This document shows, one piece after another, positions 17,870-26,293 of a stretch of DNA of 64,000 nt. Both the position numbers and the translations under genes were made by a program. The notes beneath the pieces are model-generated. The model searched no databases, was not told the DNA's origin, and saw nothing but the letters and a program-made list of their open reading frames with translations. Within the stretch, counting starts at the first letter, position 1; every line of letters starts with the position of its first letter. Source of the DNA: JAGVSZ01 sp963716855 (GTDB lineage: Bacteria; Pseudomonadota; Gammaproteobacteria; Burkholderiales; SG8-39); assembly GCA_963716855.1 (NCBI GenBank), contig CAVQUV010000005.1, forward strand, positions 496,001-560,000, given 5' to 3'.

Positions 17870-19036
17870 ATGAGAAGAACGCTGCTCGCGATCGCTGCAG
17901 CCGTCCCGCTCGCGTTCTCCGCGCACGCCGCGGACAAGGTCAAGGTCGGCTTCATCAGCACGCTGTCGGGCCCCAACGCCGCAATCGGCACCGACATCCG
18001 CGACGGCTTCAACCTCGCGATCAAGCTCGCCGGCGGGAATCTGGGCGGGTTGCCGGCGGAAGTGATCGTCGCCGACGACCAGCTGAACCCCGACGTGGCA
18101 AAGCAGAACGCCGACCGGCTGCTCAAGCGCGACCGCGTCGACTTCATCACCGGCACGGTGTTCTCGAACGTGGTGCTGGCGATCGCGCCGCAGGTGATCG
18201 AGTCGAAGACTTTCTTTATCGGGCCAAATGCGGGCCCCGCGCAGTACACCGGCGCCCAGTGCAGCCCGTTCTTCTTCTCGTCGTCGTGGCCGAGCGAGGC
18301 CTACAGCGAGGCCGCCGGCCAGTACGTCACCGAGCGCGGCTTCAAGAACGTGGTCTTCCTCGCCCCGAACTACCAGGGCGGCAAGGACGCCGCGAGCGGC
18401 TTCAAGCGCTATTACAAGGGCAAGATCGCCGACGAGATGTACACCAAGCTCGGCCAGCTCGACTACGCGGCCGAGCTCGCGCAGATCCGCGCCGCGAAGC
18501 CGGACGCGCTGTACGTCTTCCTGCCGGGCGGCATGGGGATCAACTTCATCAAGCAGTTCGTCGCCTCCGGCATGTCGAAGGACATCCAGCTCGTGGTGCC
18601 CCTGTGGGGCTCCGACCAGGACATCATCCGCGCGGTCGGCGAGCCGATGCTCGGCCTCTTCAGCCTCGGCCACTGGACCATCGACCTCGGGAACCCCGCC
18701 AATCAGAAGTTCGTCGCCGAGTTCGAGAAGGAGTACAAGCGCCTGCCGACCGGGTACGCGGCGAGCGGCTACGACACCGGGCTCCTGCTCGATTCCGCGA
18801 TCCGCAAGGTCAAGGGCAAGATCGAGGACAAGGAGGCGCTGCGCGCCGCGATCAAGTCCGCGGACTTCAAGAGCGTGCGCGGCAACTTCAAGTTCGGCGC
18901 GAACCAGTTCCCGGTGCAGAACTACTACCTGCAGATCGTCAGCAAGAACGCCGACGGCAAGATCGCCCACAAGACCATCGGCACCGTTCTCGCCAATCGC
19001 GGCGACGCATACGTGCAGGACTGCAAGATGAAGTGA
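17870..19036 (+). CDS. Branched-chain-amino-acid-type ABC substrate-binding protein (LivK family), copy 1
   Basis: Periplasmic receptor of 388 residues; ATG 17870 with GGAGGAGG 5-12 bases upstream and signal peptide TLLAIAAAVPLAFSAHA. Type I periplasmic fold with VKVGFISTLSGPNAAIGTDI, YVTERGFKNVVFLAPNYQGG and VFLPGGMGINFIKQF. In degradative clusters such receptors often bind aromatic acids rather than leucine. It is very similar to the receptor at 26294-27465, which sits directly before the only livHMGF set, so both may use the same permease. Transcribed divergently from the phosphodiester-type importer and convergently with the PaaK-like ligase. Confidence 0.92.
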   Translation: MRRTLLAIAAAVPLAFSAHAADKVKVGFISTLSGPNAAIGTDIRDGFNLAIKLAGGNLGGLPAEVIVADDQLNPDVAKQNADRLLKRDRVDFITGTVFSNVVLAIAPQVIESKTFFIGPNAGPAQYTGAQCSPFFFSSSWPSEAYSEAAGQYVTERGFKNVVFLAPNYQGGKDAASGFKRYYKGKIADEMYTKLGQLDYAAELAQIRAAKPDALYVFLPGGMGINFIKQFVASGMSKDIQLVVPLWGSDQDIIRAVGEPMLGLFSLGHWTIDLGNPANQKFVAEFEKEYKRLPTGYAASGYDTGLLLDSAIRKVKGKIEDKEALRAAIKSADFKSVRGNFKFGANQFPVQNYYLQIVSKNADGKIAHKTIGTVLANRGDAYVQDCKMK

Positions 19037-19105
19037 GCGGGTGAGGGGAAAGGGAACGCTCCCCCTCTCCGCTGCCCTTCTCCCGCGAGGGGAGTGGGGA
19101 GTCGT

Positions 19106-20404
19106 TCAGCGCCGGTCGGCGAACCGCGGCGCTTTCACGCTCGCCTCGAACTCCCGGGCGAGCGTTCCGGACTCGAGGACCGCGACCTCGGGCGTGAGCT
19201 CGAACGTGCGCTTCACCGCGTCCGCAAGCGCCGCGGCGACCGTCCCGGGATCCGCGCTGCGCTTCACCTCGATCGAGACGCGGAGCCGATCGAGGCCGCC
19301 GGTGGCCACGGCCTCGCACTTGAAGTCGCTCACCTCCGAGACGCGGAACATGAAGTCCTCGAACTCGGCGTGGCCGACGTTCACGCCGCGCACCTTGAAG
19401 AAGCCGGTGGTGCGATGCGCGTGCTTCACCAGCGGAAACACCGAAAACCGCCCGTGTCCGTCGTCCGCGTCGCGCAGCGTGACGAGATCGCCCGACAGCC
19501 AGCGCAGGAACGGCGTGACGTTGTTCGTCCAGAGCGGGGTCACGACCAGCGCGCCGACCTCGCCCTCGGCCACCGGCGCATGCGTCTCCGGGTGCACGAC
19601 CTCGACAAAGTACATGTCGCTCCAGACGCGGAAGCCGCCGCGGTTCTCGCCGTCGGGCGTCGCGTCCTCCGCGCCCATCATCCCGGCCTCGGTCATCCCG
19701 AACGTGTCGCGCACGCGCGCACCCCACGCGCGCCCGAGCTTCTCGCGCTTCGCGTCCGACAGCGGCTCGGCGGAGCAGATCACGGTCTCGACCGCCGACG
19801 CGGCGAGATCGACGCCGGCGGCCTCCGCGAGATTCGCGAGGTGCAGACCGTAGCTCGACATGCCCATCCAGACCGTCGGGCGCAGGCGCTGGACCAGCTC
19901 GAGCTGAATCTGCGAGGGCGTCGTGGTGCCCGCCCCGGCCCAGTTCACCGCGATGCCGCGCGACTGCGCGGCGCGCGCGAACACGTGCCCGACCGGATGG
20001 ATGCCGAGCGGGAACGAGTCGTGCACGCGCTCCCCGGCGTCGCAGCCGATGCAGTCGAACGTCCGCGCGAACGACAGCACGCCGTAGCGGATGTCGGTCG
20101 GGCTGCGCGGATAGAAGAGCGGCTTGCCGGTCGCGCCGCCCGAGCGCCAGTATTCGGCGATCCCGTCTGGCGCGCTCACGCAGAACGACTCGTAGAACTC
20201 CCGGTCGGAGAGCGCGCGCAGCATTTCCTTGTCGAGGATCGGGATGCGCCGCCACTCCTCGGGATCGTCGAGTCGGTCGACGTTCACGTGCTCGAGCTTT
20301 CCGCGGTAGAACGGCGCGCGCCGTGCCTGCGCGAGCGCCACCCGCTTGCGCTCGCTCTGAATCGCCGCGATCTGCGCGCGCGAGCTTGGGAGCTCGAGCG
20401 GCAT
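19106..20404 (-). CDS. Phenylacetate-CoA-ligase-like adenylate-forming enzyme (PaaK family)
   Basis: Predicted ligase that activates a carboxylic acid with ATP and CoA, 432 residues, close to PaaK length. Visible features: RAPFYRGKLEHV, a glycine-rich ATP loop YWRSGGATGKPLFYPRS, TFGMTEAGMMGAE, LSGDLVTL and the hinge-region VKHAHRTTGFFKVRGVNVG. It starts at ATG 20402-20404, sharing one base with the stop of the QueG-like gene (TGATG). It is the last gene of a four-gene overlapping run: Rieske oxygenase, two QueG-like proteins, ligase. The acid is probably the substrate or product of that oxygenase; identity unknown. Confidence 0.85.
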   Translation of the reverse strand: MPLELPSSRAQIAAIQSERKRVALAQARRAPFYRGKLEHVNVDRLDDPEEWRRIPILDKEMLRALSDREFYESFCVSAPDGIAEYWRSGGATGKPLFYPRSPTDIRYGVLSFARTFDCIGCDAGERVHDSFPLGIHPVGHVFARAAQSRGIAVNWAGAGTTTPSQIQLELVQRLRPTVWMGMSSYGLHLANLAEAAGVDLAASAVETVICSAEPLSDAKREKLGRAWGARVRDTFGMTEAGMMGAEDATPDGENRGGFRVWSDMYFVEVVHPETHAPVAEGEVGALVVTPLWTNNVTPFLRWLSGDLVTLRDADDGHGRFSVFPLVKHAHRTTGFFKVRGVNVGHAEFEDFMFRVSEVSDFKCEAVATGGLDRLRVSIEVKRSADPGTVAAALADAVKRTFELTPEVAVLESGTLAREFEASVKAPRFADRR

Positions 20405-21408
20405 CAGTCGTCCGTCCGGGGCGCGGTCAGCGCACCGATCCAGCGGCGCTGCGCCGCGTACCCCTCGCCCAGCGCCCCGCGCGCCTCGGCCTGCAGCATC
20501 TCCGCCAGCCGCACGCCCTTCGCCGGCGTGTCCTCCGGGATCGCGTCGAGCGCGTCCTTCAGCATCGCCTCGTAGTCGGCGCCCACCGGGCACACGTCCG
20601 CGCAGCGGCGGCAGCCGGTGATCACGCCCGAGCCCCGCAGGATGCTCTGCCACAGGTTGAACGTCGCCTCCGACCGGAGCAGCTCCTTCCGCGCCTGCGC
20701 GTCGCCCGCCTGCACGATGCGCTCGATGTGGCCGGTGAGCTTCGCGAAGCCGTACGGCGAGCGGTACTCGTCGCAGGTCTCCCAGTCGCGTCCCCAGTGG
20801 TGCACGACGTCCCCGGGGCAGGCCTTGAGGCAGCGCCCGCACGACGGTCCCAGGCAGAGCGCCTGCGCAATCGGGCGATCGCACTCGACGTCGACCGAGC
20901 AGAGCACCGCGGTGAGCTGCACGCGCGGCCCGTAATCGGGCGTGAGCAGCTGGAGGTTGAGGCCGAGCGTGCCGAGCCCGGCCTCGACCGCGGCGTGCGG
21001 CAGCGAGAGCAGCGTCGTCTGGTGCGCGCGCGGGTCGCCCGCGTAGCGCCACGGGTCGACGTGCGTCGGCGGCACCACGATCGCCGGATAGCCGCAGTCC
21101 TCCAGCCAGTACACCAGCTCGAGCGAGGCCTCCTCGAGCGCGGTGAGCGCGAGCTCGTCGTTGTAGTACTTGTGCCGGTCGCCCCAGGCGGCGATGCGCG
21201 CGACGCCGCTCGAGAGCCTCTTCGCAAGCACGATCACGCGCCCACCGTCGTAATCGGTGATGTCCGAGGGACGGCGCGGGTCGCGCGGATCCGGCGGGTG
21301 CGCGTCGAGGACAGCGCCGTCCGCGATGCCGACGAGGTCGACGCCGAGCGCTTTCGCCTTCGCCTTGATCTCGGCCGCGCTCAGCGGCTTCTTGAACACG
21401 CCGACCAC
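20404..21408 (-). CDS. QueG / reductive-dehalogenase-like double 4Fe-4S protein A
   Basis: Cytoplasmic iron-sulfur oxidoreductase of the epoxyqueuosine-reductase (QueG) relatives. Eight cysteines are placed for two 4Fe-4S clusters: C-x4-C-x2-C-x3-CP (CLGPSCGRCLKACP), a lone Cys in DWETCDEY and C-x2-C-x3-CP (CRRCADVCPVG). Before them lies the 'AAVEAGLGTLGLNLQLLTPD' segment, which in QueG belongs to the cobalamin/substrate domain. The true QueG Asp-containing TD motif is not present (VLCSVDVE), so a tRNA role is doubtful. GTG 21408, 5 bp beyond the preceding stop, is chosen; ATG 21447 would overlap that gene by 35 bp. Reaction unknown; reductive chemistry on an aromatic is suggested by its operon. 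Confidence 0.8.
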   Translation of the reverse strand: MVGVFKKPLSAAEIKAKAKALGVDLVGIADGAVLDAHPPDPRDPRRPSDITDYDGGRVIVLAKRLSSGVARIAAWGDRHKYYNDELALTALEEASLELVYWLEDCGYPAIVVPPTHVDPWRYAGDPRAHQTTLLSLPHAAVEAGLGTLGLNLQLLTPDYGPRVQLTAVLCSVDVECDRPIAQALCLGPSCGRCLKACPGDVVHHWGRDWETCDEYRSPYGFAKLTGHIERIVQAGDAQARKELLRSEATFNLWQSILRGSGVITGCRRCADVCPVGADYEAMLKDALDAIPEDTPAKGVRLAEMLQAEARGALGEGYAAQRRWIGALTAPRTDD

Positions 21409-21412
21409 GGGG

Positions 21413-22504
21413 TCACTCTTCTTCGGCCTCGCGCTCGGCGCGCGCACGCTGCAGCGCCTTGAACGCCTGCATCTGTTTGGCGACCATGCCTTTGTAGCCC
21501 TCGGGGCCGACCCAGCGCGCGTTCCATTCCGACAGGCCGCCCAGCTTCTCGCCCGCGCCGCGATCGTGCTCGGCGCGCGCCTCCTTGTAGCCCTTGGCGA
21601 GCGCGACCTTCTCGGGCGTCTTCTCGGGAATCACCTTCTGCACGTCGGCGAGGTGCGCGTGATAGTCGTTGCCCACCGGACACACGGCGAGGCAGCGCGG
21701 GCAGTCGCCGAACGAGCCCACCACGCGCAGCAGCCCCTGCCAGAAGCCGAAGAAGTCGCGCGAGCGGAAGACCTGCGCCGGGTCCTCGTCCGGACGCTCG
21801 ATCATCCGGTCGAAGAGCTTCAGCATCTGGGCGAAGCCGAACTCCTGCGCCTCGGTCGCGCACGCGCGCTTGTCGATGCCCCAATGCAGCACCGCGTCGA
21901 CCGGGCACGAGTGCAGGCAGCGGCTGCAGGATTCGCCGATGCACACCTGCTCGGTGATGCGCGCGTCGGGCGCGAGCTCGAGCTCGGTGAGGATGCCCGT
22001 GAGGTACAGGCGCGGGCCGAACTCGGGGCTCAGGATGTTGACCTCGAGCCCGAGCGTGCCGAGGCCCGCCTCGACGCCCAGGTGACGCGTGGAGAGCCGC
22101 CCGTAGCTCGCGCGCTTCAGCGTCCACTCGGTTTCCTGCGCGGCGGTGACGAAGGTCGGGTGCCCGTCGCGCTCCAGCTCCTCGGCGAGGCGATAGGCGA
22201 GGCGGTCCATCTTCCGCAGCACCAGCATGTCGAGGTACTGCACCGGCACGTTGGACTTGCAGCGGAACGCGCCGACGGGGATGCGGCTCGCGACGACGAT
22301 CACGCTGCGGCAGTACGGCGAGATGCGCTCCGGCGTCTGCGGCCAGCGCGGATCGGGCGGGAAGGCGTTGAGCGCGTCGGCCGACGCGATGCCGACCAGA
22401 TCGGCGCCGAGCGCTTTCGCGCGCCGCTTCACCCGCGCGGCATCCCAGCCCGCGCCGCTGCCCGAGCGCTGCGCGGCCGCCGGTGCCGCCGCCGCGCCGC
22501 TCAT
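21413..22504 (-). CDS. QueG / reductive-dehalogenase-like double 4Fe-4S protein B
   Basis: Paralogue of the next gene in the operon, 363 residues from ATG 22502-22504, which overlaps the Rieske gene stop by four bases (ATGA). Eight cysteines fit two 4Fe-4S clusters: C188, C193, C196, C200, C215, C268, C271, C275. The upstream QueG-like segment reads LGVEAGLGTLGLEVNILSPE and ILTELELAPD, where QueG proteins have an Asp after the Thr; here it is Glu. No signal peptide or membrane anchor, so it is cytoplasmic. The N-terminus is an Ala-rich linker. Two such proteins in tandem behind a Rieske oxygenase are not a layout I recognise; they could be its electron donors or a reductive partner. Confidence 0.82.
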   Translation of the reverse strand: MSGAAAAPAAAQRSGSGAGWDAARVKRRAKALGADLVGIASADALNAFPPDPRWPQTPERISPYCRSVIVVASRIPVGAFRCKSNVPVQYLDMLVLRKMDRLAYRLAEELERDGHPTFVTAAQETEWTLKRASYGRLSTRHLGVEAGLGTLGLEVNILSPEFGPRLYLTGILTELELAPDARITEQVCIGESCSRCLHSCPVDAVLHWGIDKRACATEAQEFGFAQMLKLFDRMIERPDEDPAQVFRSRDFFGFWQGLLRVVGSFGDCPRCLAVCPVGNDYHAHLADVQKVIPEKTPEKVALAKGYKEARAEHDRGAGEKLGGLSEWNARWVGPEGYKGMVAKQMQAFKALQRARAEREAEEE

Positions 22505-23571
22505 GCGACGAGCCGGCCCGCCGCCTCGCGCTCCGCCGCGATCCTGCGGCGGAGGAGCCGGATGGCCTGGATCTGCCCCGCGTCGCCGTTCACGTCGACG
22601 CGCGGCGCCGCGGCATCGCCGTCGATGTTCGCCTGCTGCGCCTCGATCGCGGCGACGTCCTGGTCGAAGGCGATCTTGACCTGCTCGAACAGCAGGTCGG
22701 TCACCTTCGGGTCGTCGATCATGAAGTTGTGCGCCTGCGCCCAGAAGTAATGGGTGCTGCGGTCGGTCTCGGGCGTGATCGCGTTGAGATTGCGCATCTC
22801 GATGCCGCCCGGCATCGCACCCTCGGCCACGAACGCGCCGGTCTTGAGCGCCCGCGCGCCGGCGCCCGCGCCGCACGCGCCCACGTCCAAGCGCACGAAC
22901 GCCGGCGGCACGAAGTTGATGAACTGCCAGCGGTCCACATTGCCCGTGAAGCCGCCGGCCTTGACGTACGTGGGCGGCGGCGGCGTGTCGATCATCCATC
23001 GGGCGACCGTCACGTCGTCCTCGGTGCGCGCCGCGCGCGTCTGCGCCTGCTCGGCCGTCGCCATGTTGCCGATCGTCGAGCGGTGCAGGAACGCGAGATG
23101 CGTGAGATCGAGGAGGTTCTCGATGATCAGCTCGTAGTTCGCCTTGACGTGCAGGACCGCACCCTTCGCTCGCCAGGCCGGATGATCGAGCCAGCGGAAA
23201 TCGCAGACCTGCGCGGGGTCGGCGAGCGCCGGATCGCCCATCCACACCCAGATCCAGCGGTGACGCTCGACGACCGGGTAGCTCCGCACGCGCGCCCCGG
23301 CCGGAACGTTCTCCTGTCCCGGCACGCGCACGCATTTACCGGTCGCGTCGTAGGTAAAGCCGTGATACCCGCATTCGAGGCAGTCGCCGGCGATCGAGCC
23401 GCGATGGAGCGGAAAGTGGCGGTGACAGCATCGATCCTCGAGCGCGACCACCTTCCCGTCGCGGGTGCGATAGAGGACGACCGGCTCGTTCAGCAGGACG
23501 CGGCCGAACGGGCGTTCGGCCGACACCTCGTGGTCCCAGGCGGCGACGTACCAGGCGTTCCGGAGAAACAT
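22501..23571 (-). CDS. Rieske non-heme iron oxygenase, single-component type (VanA-like)
   Basis: Oxygenase subunit of 356 residues related to vanillate O-demethylase VanA. Rieske 2Fe-2S ligands C48, H50, C67 and H70 (CCHRH ... CGYHGF) and the mononuclear iron motif with D155, H158 and H163 (ENLLDLTHLAFLH) are intact. ATG start at 23571 begins MFLRNAWYVAAWDHEV, typical of the VanA group. No ferredoxin reductase gene is adjacent; the two downstream 4Fe-4S proteins may fill that role. Substrate probably a substituted aromatic acid, not determinable. Confidence 0.92.
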   Translation of the reverse strand: MFLRNAWYVAAWDHEVSAERPFGRVLLNEPVVLYRTRDGKVVALEDRCCHRHFPLHRGSIAGDCLECGYHGFTYDATGKCVRVPGQENVPAGARVRSYPVVERHRWIWVWMGDPALADPAQVCDFRWLDHPAWRAKGAVLHVKANYELIIENLLDLTHLAFLHRSTIGNMATAEQAQTRAARTEDDVTVARWMIDTPPPPTYVKAGGFTGNVDRWQFINFVPPAFVRLDVGACGAGAGARALKTGAFVAEGAMPGGIEMRNLNAITPETDRSTHYFWAQAHNFMIDDPKVTDLLFEQVKIAFDQDVAAIEAQQANIDGDAAAPRVDVNGDAGQIQAIRLLRRRIAAEREAAGRLVA

Positions 23572-23615
23572 GGGCCCTCCGATCCGATGGGGTCCGGCGA
23601 GCTTATACCCGAAGG

Positions 23616-23828
23616 CGCTTCACCAGCTGCCCCTTGATCATCAATCGAACAAGGGGGCACGCCCCCTTGTAGATCCCCCAGCTAGCGGCCAGCTGGTGAA
23701 GCGGCAAGCCGCTTCACCAGCTGCCCCTTGATCATCAATCGAACAAGGGGGCACGCCCCCTTATAGATCCCCCAAGCTAGCGGCCAGCTGGTGAAGCGGC
23801 GAGCCGCTTCACCAGCTGCCCCTTGATC
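23616..23828. repeat. Tandem duplication of the CoA-ligase 3' end plus hairpin (94-95 bp units)
   Basis: Two complete units (23616-23709 and 23710-23804) and a 24-base third start that merges into the ligase gene. On the minus strand each unit holds the last codons of the ligase (KGQLVKRLAASPAGR, stop) preceded by ATG, then a G5C/GC5 hairpin (23650-23669 and 23745-23762). Between units, a 16-bp perfect palindromic arm pair (CAGCTGGTGAAGCGGC with its complement, 2-base loop) spans each junction. The units differ by one inserted base and a few substitutions. This fills the gap between the Rieske and ligase genes. Confidence 0.9.
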
Positions 23829-25399
23829 ACTTTCCGCGTCGGCGTCAGCGGCATCGCGTCGACGATCTCCAACCGCTCCGGCCACTTCAGCTTCGAGACC
23901 TGTGCCGCGTCGAGCCAGCCCGTCACCTCGGCAAGCGTGAGCGTGGCCCCGGGCTTGAGCGCGACGAAGAGGCACGCCTTCTCGCCGAGCACCGGGTCGG
24001 GCATCGGCACGATCGCGGCCTGCTCGATCGCCGGATGCCGGGCGAGCAGCGTCTCGACGTCGAGCGGGTTGAACTTGATCCCGCCGCGATTGATGAGGTC
24101 CTTGGTGCGTCCGACGAGGCGCGTGTTGCCCGCGGCGTCGATCGCCGCGAGGTCGCCGGTGCGGAACCAGCCGTCGGCGGTGAACGCGGCCCGCGTCGCC
24201 TCCGGATCGTTCAGGTATCCCGCGAATACCGACGCGCCGCGCACCTGCAGCTCGCCCTCCTCGCCCGGCGGCGCGACCGACCCGTCGTCGCGCACGACGC
24301 GCAGCTCCGTGCCCGGGCTGGGGCGACCGGTCGTCTCGGCGCGCACCGGCTCGGCGTCGGCGAGCCGCGTGTACGCACCGGCCTGCAACTCGGTCATGCC
24401 CCAGAGCTGCATCACCTTGCCGCCCCGCATCAGCGGCTCGAACGCGCGTGCGAGCGCCGCCGGGACCGCACTGCCCGACATCTGCAGGTAGCGGAGCGAC
24501 GACAGGTCCTTGCCGTCGAAGTGCTTCTGCGCAAGGCACGCCGCGATGTGCGCGGGCGCGGCGAACGCCGCGGTCGGCCGGCCGGTGTGCATCAGCGCGG
24601 CGAGATCCGGCGGCGAGAAAGCCGGCAGGAGCAGCGAGGTCGCGCCGGTCACGATCGGCAAGGTGCACGTGAAGAGGCCGTAGAGATGCGTGAAGGGCGC
24701 GGCGGAGAGCAGGACGTCGTCGCGTCCGATGTCGAGCGCCTCCGCCGACAGCCGCACATTGCACAGCAGCGTCTGGTACGCGTGCGGCGCCCCCTTCGGC
24801 GCCGCGGTCGTCCCCGAGGTGTAGAGGAGCAGGAACGGGTCGGGACCCGACAGCGCGACCGGCGCCGGCTCGCGCTCGCCGGCGCCCGCGATCAGATCGG
24901 CGAACCCGAGCGCACCCGCCGGCGGGGCACCCACCGCGATGACGTGCTTGAGCGCCGGCAGCTTCGGCCGTAATGCGAGGGCGACCTCCGCCGCCGCGTA
25001 ATCCTTCGCCTGCGCCATCACCACCGCAGCCACCGCGCCGCTGTGCCCGAGCAGCGTCTCGAGCTCGGCGGCGCGATAGGGCATGTGCAGGGTCTGCATG
25101 ACCGCGCCGCGCCCGGAGATCGCGAGATACGCGACCACGAACTCGACGATGTTCGGGAGCTGCACCGCGACCACGTCGCCCTTGCGGATCCCCAGCCCGT
25201 CGAGCGCGCCCTGGAGCGCACGCGTGAGCCGGCGCAGCTCGGCCCAGGTCACGCGCCGGTCGCCTTGCCGGAGCGCGTCGTGGCCGGGACGCTCGCGCGC
25301 GTGCGCGTCGAGCCAGTCGCGCAAGGTGTCGTCCCGCCAGTAGCCCGCGGCGCGATAGCGCGCCTGGCGCTCGGCGTCCGACCGGATCTCGATGGCCAC
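23777..25399 (-). CDS. AMP-forming acyl/aryl-CoA ligase
   Basis: ANL-superfamily ligase of 540 residues that adenylates a carboxylic acid and transfers it to CoA. Motifs: ATP loop YTSGTTAAPKG (193-203), LWGMTELQAGAYTRL, DGWFRTGDLAAID, the hinge RTKDLINRGGIKFNP and C-terminal lysine region LTPTRKVIKGQL. GTG 25399 is the start, two bases after the GST stop, with GGAG upstream. The last 17 codons (KGQLVKRLAASPAGR) are unusually palindromic at DNA level and are repeated downstream of the stop. Together with the LigE-like GST it may act in breakdown of lignin-derived or other aryl acids. Confidence 0.9.
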   Translation of the reverse strand: MAIEIRSDAERQARYRAAGYWRDDTLRDWLDAHARERPGHDALRQGDRRVTWAELRRLTRALQGALDGLGIRKGDVVAVQLPNIVEFVVAYLAISGRGAVMQTLHMPYRAAELETLLGHSGAVAAVVMAQAKDYAAAEVALALRPKLPALKHVIAVGAPPAGALGFADLIAGAGEREPAPVALSGPDPFLLLYTSGTTAAPKGAPHAYQTLLCNVRLSAEALDIGRDDVLLSAAPFTHLYGLFTCTLPIVTGATSLLLPAFSPPDLAALMHTGRPTAAFAAPAHIAACLAQKHFDGKDLSSLRYLQMSGSAVPAALARAFEPLMRGGKVMQLWGMTELQAGAYTRLADAEPVRAETTGRPSPGTELRVVRDDGSVAPPGEEGELQVRGASVFAGYLNDPEATRAAFTADGWFRTGDLAAIDAAGNTRLVGRTKDLINRGGIKFNPLDVETLLARHPAIEQAAIVPMPDPVLGEKACLFVALKPGATLTLAEVTGWLDAAQVSKLKWPERLEIVDAMPLTPTRKVIKGQLVKRLAASPAGR

Positions 25400-25401
25400 G
25401 C

Positions 25402-26091
25402 TCAGCTCCGCGCCGGCTCGGCGCGCGCGAGGCCGTCGTGCGCGTCGAGCAGCCGCTCGAACCACGGGGCGAGCGCATCGTCGGTCGGCAGCGCCGGCGT
25501 CGTGCTCGCCACGCGCGCCCACTGCAGCACGCTGAAAACGATGTAGTCGGCGTATCCCGGGCCCGCCCCGGAGAGAAAGGCCTGGGCACGCAGCGTCGCC
25601 CGCAGCGGGTCGAGCAGCCTTGCGAAACTCTTCAGGCTCGCCTCCCGGCCCGCGGCGAGCGCCTCGAGGGTCTTGCCGGAGGCTTTCTCGACGCCGGCGC
25701 GCACGTGCGCCGCGTCCTCGGGCTCGAGCGCGGCGACGTTGTCGAGCATGAGGCAGGGGACCACGACCGCGACGAGCTGGCGGTCGGCCCACGCGTTCAC
25801 GAACCGCGCGAGCGCGTGTCCGCCCGCGCCGCCAAAGAGCGAGGGGGCTTCAGGATAGGACCGCTCGAGGTGCTCGGCGATCTTCCACGAGTCGGACACG
25901 ACCGTCGCGCCGTCGCGGATGATGGGCACCCGGGTCTGGCCGGAAAACGCGATCGCCGCCTTGTCGGTGATCCGGACCGGGCGGCTCTCGAACGCGAGGC
26001 CCTTGTGCGCGAGCGCCATGCGCGCGCGCCACGAAAACAGGCTGTAGCGGCGCCCGTTCAGGCCGTACAGCTCGAAGAGCTCGATCGCCAT
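25402..26091 (-). CDS. Glutathione S-transferase, beta-etherase (LigE)-like
   Basis: Cytosolic GST of 229 residues. The N-terminal thioredoxin-like domain contains WRARMALAHKG, TRVPIIRDG and VVSDSWKIAEHLERSYPE. The C-terminal helical domain ends with GPGYADYIVFSVLQWARV and APWFERLLDAHDGLAR. From memory these segments resemble LigE/LigP, which cleave beta-aryl ether bonds in lignin dimers; an alignment is needed to confirm. It lies directly before an aryl-CoA-ligase-type gene and is divergent from livK-2. Confidence 0.82.
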   Translation of the reverse strand: MAIELFELYGLNGRRYSLFSWRARMALAHKGLAFESRPVRITDKAAIAFSGQTRVPIIRDGATVVSDSWKIAEHLERSYPEAPSLFGGAGGHALARFVNAWADRQLVAVVVPCLMLDNVAALEPEDAAHVRAGVEKASGKTLEALAAGREASLKSFARLLDPLRATLRAQAFLSGAGPGYADYIVFSVLQWARVASTTPALPTDDALAPWFERLLDAHDGLARAEPARS

Positions 26092-26124
26092 GCAGATTCC
26101 GCCGCTCCCGTTTTCCGCGGCGGC

Positions 26125-26130
26125 ATTCTA
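26125..26130 (-). promoter_or_regulatory. -10-like TAGAAT for the GST-ligase pair
   Basis: TAGAAT on the minus strand, 33 bases upstream of the GST start, in the 202-bp divergent gap with livK-2. Confidence 0.4.
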
Positions 26131-26189
26131 CGCCCGGGCACGGGCGCGAAACGTGCGCGCGCCGCGCTTGTGCCGGATGCCGTTTCGCA

Positions 26190-26195
26190 TAGAAT
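26190..26195 (+). promoter_or_regulatory. -10-like TAGAAT for livK-2
   Basis: TAGAAT 98 bases before ATG 26294; would give a leader of about 90 bases. Confidence 0.35.
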
Positions 26196-26293
26196 GACGC
26201 GGCTTGCGCGCGTGCGGGAGCGACCCGGCACGCGACGGTCGCGAAGACGGCCGCGTATGCGCGACGCCCGACGAATCGACCCAGGAGAGCTCC

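Noticed and set aside
23616..23828. CRISPR-like array
   Set aside because: Units are 94-95 bp and directly abutting with no spacers; no cas genes.
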